Source: Marivita sp. XM-24bin2
GTDB lineage: Bacteria; Pseudomonadota; Alphaproteobacteria; Rhodobacterales; Rhodobacteraceae
Assembly (NCBI GenBank): GCA_003149565.1
Contig: QCWH01000033.1
Coordinates: 1-34,592, forward strand
DNA length: 34,592 bases
Direction of reading: 5' to 3'
Under the pieces are notes generated by a model, which did no database searches, was not told where the DNA came from, and saw nothing but the letters and a program-made list of their open reading frames with translations. Below are positions 1 to 8,741 of this stretch, piece after piece. Within the stretch, counting starts at the first letter, position 1. Each line of letters opens with the position of its first letter. A program made the translations under genes and the position numbers.

Positions 1-714
1 CGCCTCTTCAACCGCCGGTGCAACATTTTGCGCAGCAGGCAAAACGAACCGCATTTGGGGGTGCTCTGAGCGCAGACGCGACACCACTTCCGCAAAGACC
101 GGCAGCAGACGATTGATCTCGCTTCGCCGTGATCCGGGTAGGATCAGAGCCAAAGGAGCCTCGCCAATTGCGTATTGGTCCCGAAAATCAGCGACATCAT
201 CCGGTGTTGCGACAGGATCTGTGACCACAGGATGTCCCACGAAGTCACAGCGCATACCAGCGGCTTCCATGTAGGGTGGCTCAAACGGCAGCAGCGCAAG
301 GACCTGATCAATATGTGCAGCCATCTTTTTCGCCCGGCCTGGGCGCCAGGCCCAAACCGTGGGCGCGACGTAGTGCACCGTTCTGATATCGCTCTGCGCC
401 TTTACCAGCTTGGCGACGCGCAGGCTAAATTCGGGCAAGTCTATTGTGATCAGAACATCGGGCTTCGCAGCGATCACCGCGTCGGCAGTTTGCCGGATAC
501 GCGCTTTCAGTGCACGGTATTGCGACAGGATTTCGGTGATCCCCATGATGGATATCTCATCCATCGGGAACAGGCTTTGGAGGCCCTCTGCAATCATTCT
601 GTCGCCGCCGATGCCTTCGAATTGGGCGTCAGCCGCATGCTTTCGCAGGCCCATCATCATCGCCGCACCCAGCTTGTCGCCCGAAGCTTCACCAGCGATG
701 ACAAAGACCCGCAT
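1..714 (-). CDS. lpxB: Lipid-A-disaccharide synthase LpxB (partial, C-terminus beyond left edge)
   Basis: LpxB is a GT19 glycosyltransferase at the inner membrane that joins UDP-2,3-diacylglucosamine and lipid X to make the lipid A disaccharide. I translated this frame by hand: 238 codons run open to the left edge without a stop. The N-terminus reads MRVFVIAGEASGDKLGA, the family's opening nucleotide-sugar fold with the GEASGD motif. Further on come the VAPTVWAW segment, the FVGHP motif and LILPGSRRSEI, all typical of LpxB. Full-length proteins are about 380-390 residues, so roughly the last 150 are outside the window. The ATG overlaps the TGA of lpxI, so the two are probably translationally coupled and belong to the same lipid A operon. 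Identification is secure; only the 3' end is unseen. Confidence 0.95.
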   Translation of the reverse strand, partial: MRVFVIAGEASGDKLGAAMMMGLRKHAADAQFEGIGGDRMIAEGLQSLFPMDEISIMGITEILSQYRALKARIRQTADAVIAAKPDVLITIDLPEFSLRVAKLVKAQSDIRTVHYVAPTVWAWRPGRAKKMAAHIDQVLALLPFEPPYMEAAGMRCDFVGHPVVTDPVATPDDVADFRDQYAIGEAPLALILPGSRRSEINRLLPVFAEVVSRLRSEHPQMRFVLPAAQNVAPAVEEA

Positions 715-1616
715 CAGGCGCTCTTCTCGCGAACCCACAGGAAAAGACCCAGCGCGTCGCAGCGCGCTACGGTTTTGGCCCGATCGAGGATCATCACGCC
801 ACCCGCCTCAATCACGATGCCTGCCAATCCAGCTGCGGCCACTGCGTCTGGTGTGCTGGCTCCAATCACAGGCAGGTCAGCACGGCGGTCTTGCCCCGGC
901 TTTGGGGCCTTGAACAGGATACCTCCATCCGCTGCAGAAGAGCCCCCGGTCAGCCAATCCGTGGCGTCCCCCAAAAGACCACCAAACATATCGCTGGCTG
1001 CATTGATCGGGTTGGACAGGAAATCGCCACCGCCTGCAGCGCGGTCGCGCGCGAGACGCGTGAGCATGGCATCGGTTCCGGCCGCATCTTCGCGCGCCAA
1101 CACGCTGTCGCCACGCACTACGCAGGCCTGCCCTGCATCCCGCGCCCCCATTGCCGCAACGGTGCGTTCGCCCAAACGTGCTTCGACAGTATTCTGCGGC
1201 GCATAGGTTTTCAGCGTCAGAACACCTTCTGCCGGGACAAGATCAGGAACAAGATCATGAACCGCAACGATGCGCAGATCCTCCTCTTCAAAGAGCTGCA
1301 TGACGATCCGAAGCGCCCCATCGTCACCGGACGTCAATGCGGTTTGCAACCGAGCTACAAGCGGTGCGGTCTTTGCATCCAGGCGCGAGGCATCAATTGG
1401 CGGGCGCCGGATGGCACCACAGAGGCAGACCTGCTTGATGCCTCCAGATTTGAGCGTGTCCAACAAAGTGCCCAGCGTTTCGAGGTGGAACACCAGATCA
1501 GCCCGCAAACCGTCGGGTTCAAAACCATTCAGAACGCAGACCAAGGGTCGCTGACTTTGGGCGTCCGCCACGATACGCGGCAATCGCCCCTGTCCGCAGA
1601 TCAACGCCAGTGTCAT
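714..1616 (-). CDS. lpxI: UDP-2,3-diacylglucosamine pyrophosphatase LpxI
   Basis: LpxI (DUF1009 family) hydrolyses UDP-2,3-diacylglucosamine to lipid X and UMP, the step done by LpxH in enterobacteria. The 300-residue product starts MTLALICGQGRLPRIVA, the usual N-terminal signature. It carries the mid-protein stretch around TLKTYAPQNTVEARLGERTVA and the C-terminal part with LPVIGASTPDAVAAAGLAGI followed by GGVMILDRA, which I associate with the LpxI catalytic domain. The length is slightly above the usual 270-290 residues. The gene lies between lpxA (3-base gap upstream) and lpxB (1-base overlap downstream), exactly where alphaproteobacteria place it, and this context supports the call as strongly as the motifs do. 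Confidence 0.93.
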   Translation of the reverse strand: MTLALICGQGRLPRIVADAQSQRPLVCVLNGFEPDGLRADLVFHLETLGTLLDTLKSGGIKQVCLCGAIRRPPIDASRLDAKTAPLVARLQTALTSGDDGALRIVMQLFEEEDLRIVAVHDLVPDLVPAEGVLTLKTYAPQNTVEARLGERTVAAMGARDAGQACVVRGDSVLAREDAAGTDAMLTRLARDRAAGGGDFLSNPINAASDMFGGLLGDATDWLTGGSSAADGGILFKAPKPGQDRRADLPVIGASTPDAVAAAGLAGIVIEAGGVMILDRAKTVARCDALGLFLWVREKSA

Positions 1617-1619
1617 CGC

Positions 1620-2405
1620 TCAGCCCGGTGTGAGGAAGGACCGGTCAGTCTCTCCCAGAATGAAGTCGACAATGTGATGCACATATGCGCTGTCGGTTTC
1701 CTCACCCAGACGCTTGGCCCGCTCCTGGAAAGCGCCCTCGCCCTGCGCCAGCATCTGGAACGCGGCCCTCAGGGCGGTGATGTCGGCACGGCTGACACCC
1801 TTGCGCTTGAGGCCGACGAGGTTCAGCCCGTCCAGACGTCCGCGCTCGGCTTGTACGAGCCCATATGGGATCACATCGTTTGTCACCATCGTGACTGCGC
1901 CGATGATTGCGCCACGGCCGATGCGCACAAACTGATGCACGCCCGACAGGCCGCCAATGATCACGTCATCTTCAAGAATGCAATGCCCAGCCAGTGCCGC
2001 GCTGTTGACAACGATCACGCGGTTGCCGACCTGCACATCATGCGCCACGTGGCACCCTGCCATAAACAGATTATCGTCACCCACACGGGTCACGCCTCCG
2101 CCTCCTTTTGTGCCGGTGTTCATCGTGACATGTTCGCGGATGCGGTTACGGGCGCCGATGATCAGACTGGTCTTTTCACCGCCGAACTTGAGGTCCTGAG
2201 GGATCTCACCGATCACGGCAAACGAGAAGATCTCCGTCGCTTCGCCAATAGATGTCTGACCGGTCACCACCACGTGGCTTTTCAGCGTCACGTTGTCGGC
2301 CAGAACGACCTCGGGGCCAACGTGGCAGAAAGGGCCAATCACGCAGCCATCACCGATCTGCGCGCCCTCTTCGATCACGGCACTGGGGTGGATGCGGGCT
2401 GTCAC
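1620..2405 (-). CDS. lpxA: Acyl-ACP--UDP-N-acetylglucosamine O-acyltransferase LpxA
   Basis: LpxA performs the first step of lipid A synthesis, transferring a 3-hydroxyacyl chain from ACP to UDP-GlcNAc in the cytoplasm. The protein is a left-handed beta-helix: hexapeptide repeats such as [16 protein letters not shown] fill residues 8 to about 180, followed by the helical C-terminal domain. The GCHVAHD motif places the catalytic His at residue 122 (equivalent to E. coli His125). I chose the GTG at 2405 as start because it overlaps the fabZ stop as GTGA, gives 261 residues (E. coli has 262) and begins directly with [10 protein letters not shown]. An in-frame ATG 33 bases upstream would add 11 unconserved residues read from inside fabZ. 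Confidence 0.95.
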   Translation of the reverse strand: MTARIHPSAVIEEGAQIGDGCVIGPFCHVGPEVVLADNVTLKSHVVVTGQTSIGEATEIFSFAVIGEIPQDLKFGGEKTSLIIGARNRIREHVTMNTGTKGGGGVTRVGDDNLFMAGCHVAHDVQVGNRVIVVNSAALAGHCILEDDVIIGGLSGVHQFVRIGRGAIIGAVTMVTNDVIPYGLVQAERGRLDGLNLVGLKRKGVSRADITALRAAFQMLAQGEGAFQERAKRLGEETDSAYVHHIVDFILGETDRSFLTPG

Positions 2406-2863
2406 GCAGGCAAATCCATCATGGCCGAGAATTCGCATTCCGCCGCCATTTCGCCGTCCACCGTCGCGACGCCGCCGAACTTCCAGACCTTGCCGCCCGG
2501 CTTGCCACGCAACGTGGTCAGGCGCATTTCAAGCTGGTCGCCGGGGATCACCTTGCGGCGGAATTTGCATTTGTCGATGGCCATAAAATAGATCAGCATG
2601 TCCTTGTCCGCGAGGTCGAGCGCGGTGCCCACCATCACGGCAGCGGTCTGGGCCATTGCTTCGATGATTGTGACGCCCGGCATGATTGGCGTGCCCGGGA
2701 AATGCCCCTGAAAATGCGGCTCGTTCATCGTGACGTTCTTGATGCCAAGCGCGGATTGCGTGCCGTCGATTTCTTCCACACGGTCCACCAGCAGGAACGG
2801 ATAGCGGTGCGGCAGGATGCGCTGGATCAGCTGGATGTCTGCACGAAGAAGCGTGTCGCTCAT
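2402..2863 (-). CDS. fabZ: 3-hydroxyacyl-[ACP] dehydratase FabZ
   Basis: FabZ dehydrates 3-hydroxyacyl-ACP during fatty acid elongation and competes with LpxA for 3-hydroxyacyl-ACP, which is why the two genes are usually adjacent. The 153-residue hot-dog-fold protein has the [13 protein letters not shown] motif at about residues 16-28. The active-site dyad is visible as His54 in [12 protein letters not shown] and Glu68 in IIEAMAQ, with the family's 14-residue spacing. The length is normal. The stop codon overlaps the GTG of lpxA. A gap of about 60 bases separates it from the skp-like gene upstream, so it is probably still part of the bamA transcript. Confidence 0.96.
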   Translation of the reverse strand: MSDTLLRADIQLIQRILPHRYPFLLVDRVEEIDGTQSALGIKNVTMNEPHFQGHFPGTPIMPGVTIIEAMAQTAAVMVGTALDLADKDMLIYFMAIDKCKFRRKVIPGDQLEMRLTTLRGKPGGKVWKFGGVATVDGEMAAECEFSAMMDLPA

Positions 2864-2926
2864 GGGGCGTCCCTTTATGATCTTGTTGGGCTTTGAGTAC
2901 CAATCCCGATGCCGGGGGGCAAGGTT

Positions 2927-3511
2927 TCAGGGTCGCAGCGGCAGAATGGCTTCGCCGTCGCCAAATTCGTCATTCACTCTCAGGATCGCCTGTTCGGTGA
3001 TGTCCACGGAATCCACACTTAGGAGCACAACACGCCGGTCCAAAACGGCTACTGCGCCGCTCTCGATCATCAATTGGAGCAGGATCGGCTGCGCGGCGGT
3101 GAGTAAGGCACGGCGAGCCTCTTCGTTGCGGGTGCCAACCGCCCGAGCCTTTTCGTCCTGTTCGCGTCGCAAGCGTTGCACCTTTTCGTCAAAGGCCTCG
3201 GCCCTCGAACGAAACTCGGCTGGATCAAGGCTGTCCCGAAGCTCGGTCAATTCCCGCTCTTCGGCAGTCAACTCCGCCTCGATGCGCCGGTTATCTGCGG
3301 CAATCTCCAAGCTTTCAGCTTCGATTTCGCGCGCAATGCGTTTGCCAAAGTCGCTTTGGGTGTACAGCGCTTCAGGCGCAACGGTCAGAATGAGGCTTTG
3401 CACGACACCCACGTTCGACAAGCCGCCATCCTGCTGTGCGTGTACCTGCGTCGAGATGCAAAGAAGCGCCCCGAAGAGCGCTCCCCAACATGTGCGTAGT
3501 AGACGATACAT
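2927..3511 (-). CDS. OmpH/Skp-family periplasmic chaperone
   Basis: Skp/OmpH proteins are periplasmic trimeric chaperones that hold unfolded outer-membrane proteins and hand them to BamA. The 194-residue product has a signal peptide (MYRLLRTCWG, then a hydrophobic stretch, cleavage likely after VHA at residue 25). A beta-strand segment (VGVVQSLILTVAPEALY) follows. Then comes a long charged helical region, residues about 50-125, rich in E, R, A and L and typical of the Skp coiled-coil tentacles, before a return to beta structure near VAVLDRRVVLL. The ATG directly abuts the bamA stop (TAA then ATG with no gap), consistent with translational coupling. Sequence conservation in this family is low; the call rests on architecture, signal peptide and its fixed place between bamA and fabZ. 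Confidence 0.88.
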   Translation of the reverse strand: MYRLLRTCWGALFGALLCISTQVHAQQDGGLSNVGVVQSLILTVAPEALYTQSDFGKRIAREIEAESLEIAADNRRIEAELTAEERELTELRDSLDPAEFRSRAEAFDEKVQRLRREQDEKARAVGTRNEEARRALLTAAQPILLQLMIESGAVAVLDRRVVLLSVDSVDITEQAILRVNDEFGDGEAILPLRP

Positions 3512-5854
3512 TTAGAATTGCGTCGAGATTGTCAGATCGAAGGTTTGCTCTTCATCGAACTGTTCCTTGCTCAGCGCTTCGGAGAAGTTGAAACGCAATG
3601 GGCCGAGAGGCGTCGTCCAGAAGAGCGAGACACCGATCACATGGCGCGCGGTAAAGTCTTCATAAAGAACATTCTCGTTGGTCTCTTCGAGCCCCCAAAG
3701 GCTGCCCACATCATAGAACACACCCCCCGATACCCCGTATTCCTCGGGCAGCGGCAGCGGAAATTCGGCCTCAAATCGTGCCACCGCAAAATAATCGCCA
3801 CCCAGCGGGTCGTCGATGTCACCCGGTCCCACTTCGCGCGGACCGATGCCACCGCCCTCAAAACCGCGCATCAGGTTTGAACCAAGAGTAAATCGGTCGG
3901 TTACACGGGACGAGCCCTCAGAATAGCTTAGCGCGCCAGCCTGCAGAGTTGCCCGCAGCGTCACGTCATCGTTGAGGATTTTGGTCTGAGCAACAGCCCG
4001 CAACGTGGATTCGACGTAGGTGTTGTCACCGCCAAGCCCGGCAAAATCCTGACCGAATTCAAGCAGTACACCTGCGTTCGGATTGAGGCCTGTGCGACGT
4101 GTGTCGTAGCTGTAGCGATACCCGATGAAGCTGTCCCAGACCTCACCACGTTCGGCTTCCGCCGTAATGATGGAGCCTACTGTTTCATCGAGATTGGTGA
4201 TGTCGGAATACCGCGCGCCGTAGCGCAGGTTCAAACGCCCGTTTTCGGACACCGGGAAGGTAAAGCCTGTAGAGAAGTTACCAATCGCGGTGTCATACTC
4301 GGCGTTGGAATTATCCGTCTCAAGATAGTTGAGCGTAAAGTTATACGCGACATCGCGGCCCAAAAACGCCGGTTCCGTGAAGCTGAAGTTGTAGTTCGAC
4401 GAGTCGACACCGGTGGTCACCCCAAGCGCCAGTTGCTGACCACGGCCAAGGAAGTTGCGTTCACGGAATGTGATTGCGGCACCAAAACCGCTGCTGGACG
4501 AATAGGACCCGCCGAAACTCAGCGAGCCAGTCGGGCGCTCTTCTACGTCCACATCAATCACGACCTGCTGTGGTGTCGAGCCCTCCCGCGCTTCCACCTG
4601 TGCATCACCAAAGAACCCAAGCGCCCGCACGCGTTCGGCGCTTTCGCGGATTTCGCGCGGGTTGAACGGATCGCCTTCGACAACGCGAAATTGGCGACGC
4701 ACAACCCGGTCCAGCGTGGTCGTGTTGCCTTCAATGTCGATGCGTTCAACGAAGATCCGATCGCCGCGTGTGAGGAGAAACTCAACGTCAAGCGTGAGAT
4801 CCCGATCGTTGCGGGTCACGCGCGGTTCTACCCGCACAAAGTTCAAACCTTCGCGGATTGCAAGACGTTCAAGCCGTGTGATCTCGGTTTCGATGGCGGT
4901 CGGTGAATACGTCCGCCCCGAGCGCAGACGGATCGCCTTCTGGAACACATCCGTATCGACCTCTGCCAGATCCGACGTGACGACGATTTCGCCAAAAGAA
5001 AACTGCTGGCCCTCTTCCACATTGAAAGTGATGAAGTACGCATCCCGTTCGTCGCTCAGCTCGGCGTTCACGCCCGTTGTGCGGAAATCGACATAACCAC
5101 GCGACTGGTAAAAGTCTCGGAGAACCTGACGGTCAAATTCGATACGGTCTTCGATGAACGTGTCGGACTGGATCAAGGCGCGAAAGAGCCCGGCTTGCTT
5201 TGTCTCAAGGACGCGACGGAGACGGCGGTCGCTGAACACCTGGTTGCCAGCAAAACCGATCCGTTCGATTTCGGATACGCCGCCCTCGAAGACTTCGAAA
5301 ACGAGATCAACGCGATTGTCTGACCGACGAATGATCTTGGGCTGCACCCGAGCGGCAATGCGGCCCTGCTGTGAGTAGGCTTCTGTAATGCGCGCAGCGT
5401 CGGCCTCGGCTGTGGACGGGCTGAACACGCGCCGCGACTGTGATTGCACAATGGTCGCCAGCGTTTCGTCATCGATCCGGGCATTGCCCTCGAACGTGAT
5501 GCGGTTCACGGTTGGCAATTCTACAACACGCACCACAAGCGTATTTCCGCGTGGTTCAATTTCGACACTTTCGAAGAGACCGGACGCCAGAACGCGTTGG
5601 TAGCCATCGTTCAATTCGGCGGCAGAAACCGTCTCACCCCGCGCAACACCAAGGTAGCTGGCAATTGTACCAGCCTCGATCCTTTGATTTCCCTCTACCG
5701 AAATGGCGTTGAACCGAAAGTCCTGCGCAAGCGCCATATCAGGCGCGGAAAACACGCCTACGCCCAGTGCGACGGACGCAGCCATTAGAAATGGACGGAC
5801 CGATGTACTACGCGTTGACCGCCGCGTTACCTGCTCGCCTGTATTATGTGTCAT
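3512..5854 (-). CDS. bamA: Outer membrane protein assembly factor BamA
   Basis: BamA is the core of the BAM complex that folds and inserts beta-barrel proteins into the outer membrane. The 780-residue product has a signal peptide ending near MALA|QDFRF and five POTRA repeats (VEGNQRI, FEGNARI, IGFAGNQVF, VVTSDLAEV, DIEGNTTT) over roughly the first 400 residues. A 16-strand barrel follows, starting around RPTGSLSFGGSYSSSSGFG, with the GSNLMRGFEGGGIGPR segment corresponding to the conserved loop-6 region. It ends in ISTQF, the C-terminal Phe signal of outer-membrane proteins. I chose the ATG at 5854; a TTG three codons upstream (5863) is in frame but less likely. It leads the bamA-skp-fabZ-lpxA-lpxI-lpxB unit. 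A possible promoter lies about 36 bases upstream. Confidence 0.97.
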   Translation of the reverse strand: MTHNTGEQVTRRSTRSTSVRPFLMAASVALGVGVFSAPDMALAQDFRFNAISVEGNQRIEAGTIASYLGVARGETVSAAELNDGYQRVLASGLFESVEIEPRGNTLVVRVVELPTVNRITFEGNARIDDETLATIVQSQSRRVFSPSTAEADAARITEAYSQQGRIAARVQPKIIRRSDNRVDLVFEVFEGGVSEIERIGFAGNQVFSDRRLRRVLETKQAGLFRALIQSDTFIEDRIEFDRQVLRDFYQSRGYVDFRTTGVNAELSDERDAYFITFNVEEGQQFSFGEIVVTSDLAEVDTDVFQKAIRLRSGRTYSPTAIETEITRLERLAIREGLNFVRVEPRVTRNDRDLTLDVEFLLTRGDRIFVERIDIEGNTTTLDRVVRRQFRVVEGDPFNPREIRESAERVRALGFFGDAQVEAREGSTPQQVVIDVDVEERPTGSLSFGGSYSSSSGFGAAITFRERNFLGRGQQLALGVTTGVDSSNYNFSFTEPAFLGRDVAYNFTLNYLETDNSNAEYDTAIGNFSTGFTFPVSENGRLNLRYGARYSDITNLDETVGSIITAEAERGEVWDSFIGYRYSYDTRRTGLNPNAGVLLEFGQDFAGLGGDNTYVESTLRAVAQTKILNDDVTLRATLQAGALSYSEGSSRVTDRFTLGSNLMRGFEGGGIGPREVGPGDIDDPLGGDYFAVARFEAEFPLPLPEEYGVSGGVFYDVGSLWGLEETNENVLYEDFTARHVIGVSLFWTTPLGPLRFNFSEALSKEQFDEEQTFDLTISTQF

Positions 5855-5889
5855 TGTTGGCAACCTACTCAGACATCCCCTTTAGGATG

Positions 5890-5918
5890 TGAGTACCGAG
5901 ATTGCCCTAGCTTGTCAA
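5890..5918 (-). promoter_or_regulatory. Putative promoter of the bamA operon
   Basis: On the minus strand a perfect TTGACA (5918-5913) is followed after 17 bases by TACTCA (5895-5890), a weak -10. Its place just upstream of bamA and downstream of a separate small gene fits an operon promoter. The short inverted repeat ACATCC...GGATGT (5873-5890) lies at about the expected transcription start. The -10 match is poor, so this is suggestive only. Confidence 0.4.
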
Positions 5919-5938
5919 AAGCGCAAAAGCCGCTTTGA

Positions 5939-6097
5939 TCAATAGCCGACAGGGTGTGTCATGGCGCTGATCATCAGCGTTCCAAGATACGCACCAAGGA
6001 ACAATGAAGCGATGATTGCAAACACGTAGAGGAGCCGATCCCAGTTGATGGAAATCAGCAGGCTGACAGAGCGATACCCGTCTTGAATTGTTTGCAT
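5939..6097 (-). CDS. Small single-pass membrane protein, unknown function (52 aa)
   Basis: Hand translation of this frame gives 52 residues starting MQTIQDGYRSVSLLISINWD. Residues about 22-45 form one strong hydrophobic helix (RLLYVFAIIASLFLGAYLGT and onward), and the tail is short (MTHPVGY). The ATG is preceded by AGAGGTG, a good ribosome-binding site at about 5 bases. No longer gene fits in the 358 bases between rseP and bamA. A terminator after rseP (6162-6193) separates it from the upstream genes, so it probably has its own promoter. I recall similar short WDRLLY-containing proteins in Rhodobacterales but no assigned function. By position, between the site-2 protease and BamA, an envelope role is conceivable; that is inference only. 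Confidence 0.72.
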   Translation of the reverse strand: MQTIQDGYRSVSLLISINWDRLLYVFAIIASLFLGAYLGTLMISAMTHPVGY

Positions 6098-6161
6098 GGC
6101 ACACCTCTAGAATGTTGTTCCACTTCTTGGTGTGCCGGGAGAATGTGTCAGCAATCTGACG

Positions 6162-6193
6162 AAAAACGGGGCCATTCTGTGGAATCGCCCCGC
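6162..6193 (-). terminator. Rho-independent terminator after rseP
   Basis: Read on the minus strand, GCGGGGC (6193-6187) pairs with GCCCCGT (6172-6166; one G-U pair) across a 14-base loop, followed by TTTT (6165-6162). It lies 29 bases beyond the rseP stop. This would end the pyrH-to-rseP transcript before the small membrane-protein gene and bamA. Confidence 0.7.
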
Positions 6194-6221
6194 TTCATTC
6201 GGCTTCGGACGGATGCGACTC

Positions 6222-7565
6222 TTATGGGCAGAACAGATCGTTCGAGAGCGCAAACAGCATGAGCGACAGAAGCAGCGTCAGACCAAGGGCCATCAGAACC
6301 CGCAGCGCCTTGTCGCTTGGGGGACGACCTGTGACAGCTTCGTACGCGTGAAAGACAAGATGACCGCCATCAAGAACCGGAATTGGGAAAAGGTTCAAAA
6401 GGCCGACAGCTGTGCTGAGAACTGCAATGAACCAGATAAAGCTTGTCGTGCCTTGGGATGCCATCGAACCCGAGGTTTCGGCGATGCCAATCGGACCGGA
6501 TAGATTACAAGTGCTGATGGCCCCAGTGATCATATGCCAAAGGCCCGAGATCGAGCCCTCGATGATGCGTCCAGTCTGCTGCACGCCGGAAGTAAAGGCG
6601 CTCAACGGGCCTGTAATTTCCGTTGCCGGTTCAAAGAACATGCCGCCAACAATACCAATACGATAGGACGTCTTGAATGATCCGTCCGGCTGCGGCTCAT
6701 CCGTGCTGCGGGGCGTCATGGTCAGCTCGCGCACGTCGCCTTCGCGCCAGACCTCGAAAGCAAGTTCTTCACCACCAGACCCCTCGACCGCGTCGCGCAG
6801 CTGATCGAATGCGTAGATGGGCGATCCTTCGACGGACAGGATTATGTCGCCAGCGCGAAAGCCTGCATCATCAGCAGCCGAGCGCGGCACGATCTGAGTT
6901 GCGACCGGCGGGTAAACATATGGGCCCTCGACCACCAGCGTGTCGTCGCCTCTTTGAACAGTGTAGCTCAGGTGCTCCTGCTCGGGCAGCTCGTCGAGAA
7001 ACGACTGAAAGCTTGCGGACTCGCCGTACGAGGGAAGATCCACACCCTCAATGGCAAGAAGGACATCGCCGACCTGCAATTCATTCTGCGCGGGAACAGC
7101 CCGCAGTTCACCAACCTTGACCGGGTCCGTCACCTCGCCGCGCAGCATCAAGACGCCAGTGAATATCAGGATCGACAATGCAAAGTTGAACGCAGGACCT
7201 GCAGCAACCGTGGCCGCGCGCGCCCACAATGGGGCACCGTTCATAGTCCGGCGACGCTCTGCATCAGACAAGCTTGCCATCGCGTCTTCATCTTTGCCGC
7301 CCGACGCGTTGCTGTCCCCTTTGAACTTGACGTACCCGCCCAATGGCAACAGCGCGAACTGCCATTTTGTGCCGCGTTTATCCACCCTTGAAAACAGGAC
7401 CGGACCAAAGCCAAGGGAAAACACGTCCGCATCAATTCCAGACCAGCGACCGACGATATAGTGACCGTATTCATGGATCGCGACAATGATCGACAAAGCG
7501 ATCACAAATGCGAGGAGGGTCCAAATCACACTACCGAACTGCGGCAGCAAAGCTGCAATATCCAA
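6222..7565 (-). CDS. rseP: RIP metalloprotease RseP (site-2 protease)
   Basis: RseP is an inner-membrane zinc protease that makes the second, intramembrane cut in anti-sigma factors and clears signal-peptide remnants. The 447-residue product has the HEYGH zinc motif at residues 31-35 inside the first transmembrane helix. Two PDZ regions follow (about 120-205, and about 210-310 with the ATQIVPRSAADDAGFRAGD core). The third zinc ligand is in NLFPIPVLDGGHL, with Asp at about 399, in a C-terminal helix. The SGPIGIAETSG segment before it is also conserved in the family. The length matches the 440-450 norm. It starts 3 bases after the dxr stop, so it is co-transcribed with the isoprenoid and phospholipid genes. 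Confidence 0.96.
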   Translation of the reverse strand: MDIAALLPQFGSVIWTLLAFVIALSIIVAIHEYGHYIVGRWSGIDADVFSLGFGPVLFSRVDKRGTKWQFALLPLGGYVKFKGDSNASGGKDEDAMASLSDAERRRTMNGAPLWARAATVAAGPAFNFALSILIFTGVLMLRGEVTDPVKVGELRAVPAQNELQVGDVLLAIEGVDLPSYGESASFQSFLDELPEQEHLSYTVQRGDDTLVVEGPYVYPPVATQIVPRSAADDAGFRAGDIILSVEGSPIYAFDQLRDAVEGSGGEELAFEVWREGDVRELTMTPRSTDEPQPDGSFKTSYRIGIVGGMFFEPATEITGPLSAFTSGVQQTGRIIEGSISGLWHMITGAISTCNLSGPIGIAETSGSMASQGTTSFIWFIAVLSTAVGLLNLFPIPVLDGGHLVFHAYEAVTGRPPSDKALRVLMALGLTLLLSLMLFALSNDLFCP

Positions 7566-7568
7566 AGC

Positions 7569-8741
7569 TCAACCCTTTATTTCAGTCATTATTTCGTCTG
7601 CCCGTATACGAGCGAGATGGTCAATGTAGATCACGTTATCAAGGGTGATGGCGGCATCAATATGACCCCTATTGGCCGAAACTCTGGAGAGGACCTCTTC
7701 GACAACGGGTGCAATTTGCTGAAAACCGATACGCTTTTCTATGAAGCCATCAAGCGCCCGCTCCTTCGCGGCGTTGAAGACTGCCCCTGACAAGCCACCA
7801 GCCTCCATGACCTCGCGTGCAAGGCGTAATGCCGGCCAGCGCGTCTCATCCGCAGGGCGGAAGGTCATCTGCCCCAGCTTGACCAAATCAAGTCTCTCAA
7901 CCGGCAGAGACTTGCGCTCCGGATAATGGAGCGCAAAGCCGATGGCGTGGCGCATGTCCGGCGGTCCGACATGTGCCATAAGGGCACCGTCGCGGAAACC
8001 GACGAGCGCGTGGATCATCGATTCCGGATGTACCACGGCTTCGATTTGCGAAGGCTCAATCTCAAAAAACTCTCGGGTTTCAATGAGTTCTAAAGCCTTG
8101 TTAAACATGGAGGCGCTATCAATCGTGATCCGCTGCCCCATATCCCAATTGGGATGCGTCGCCGCCTGTTCGGGCGTTGCATTCGCCAGGTCTTCGATTG
8201 GCCAATCGCGAAAAGCACCGCCCGACGCCGTGATGATCACCCGCTCCACCGCACCCATATCTTCGCCGATCAATGCTTGGAACACAGCTGAATGCTCGCT
8301 GTCGACTGGCAAAATGGATGCGCCGTGCGCCTTGGCGGTCGATAGCATCAACGATCCGGCACAGACCATGCTTTCCTTGTTGGCAAGCGCGAGACTTGTA
8401 CCCTGCTCCAGCGCTTTCAAACCTGGCGCGAGCCCGGCTGAACCGACGATGGACGACATAAGCCAATCGGCGGGCCGACTGGCGGCCTCGATCAAAGCCT
8501 CAGGTCCAGCGGCGGCTTCAACCGCAGACCCCGACAGAGCCTGTCGCAAGTCGTCGAGCCTGTCTGGATCTGCAGTGACCGCAAGTTCGGCATCAAATGA
8601 AATCGCATCGCGGGCGAGTTTCTCGATGTTCTGGTCACCGGTCAGAGCAACCACCTTGTAGGTGTCCCGGTCGCGTCCAATAAGATCCAGCGTGTTTTGG
8701 CCAATCGAGCCAGTGGCCCCGAATATCGTGATACGTTTCAT
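7569..8741 (-). CDS. dxr: 1-deoxy-D-xylulose 5-phosphate reductoisomerase
   Basis: DXR (IspC) converts DXP to 2-C-methyl-D-erythritol 4-phosphate with NADPH, the committed step of the MEP isoprenoid pathway in the cytoplasm. The 390-residue protein opens with the NADPH-binding GATGSIGQ loop at residues 8-15. The metal and substrate site is seen as VDSEH (Asp147, Ser148, Glu149), then SGGAFRDW at about 173-180, and the later NKALELIE with the third acidic ligand. Its ATG overlaps the stop of cdsA by 4 bases (ATGA), and rseP follows after 3 bases. Length and motifs are standard. Confidence 0.97.
   Translation of the reverse strand: MKRITIFGATGSIGQNTLDLIGRDRDTYKVVALTGDQNIEKLARDAISFDAELAVTADPDRLDDLRQALSGSAVEAAAGPEALIEAASRPADWLMSSIVGSAGLAPGLKALEQGTSLALANKESMVCAGSLMLSTAKAHGASILPVDSEHSAVFQALIGEDMGAVERVIITASGGAFRDWPIEDLANATPEQAATHPNWDMGQRITIDSASMFNKALELIETREFFEIEPSQIEAVVHPESMIHALVGFRDGALMAHVGPPDMRHAIGFALHYPERKSLPVERLDLVKLGQMTFRPADETRWPALRLAREVMEAGGLSGAVFNAAKERALDGFIEKRIGFQQIAPVVEEVLSRVSANRGHIDAAITLDNVIYIDHLARIRADEIMTEIKG

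Noticed and set aside
5907-6104. A 65-codon minus-strand frame beginning with GTG over the 52-residue gene
   Set aside because: It is polar, cysteine- and histidine-rich with no feature, while the overlapping ATG frame has a ribosome-binding site and a proper membrane helix.
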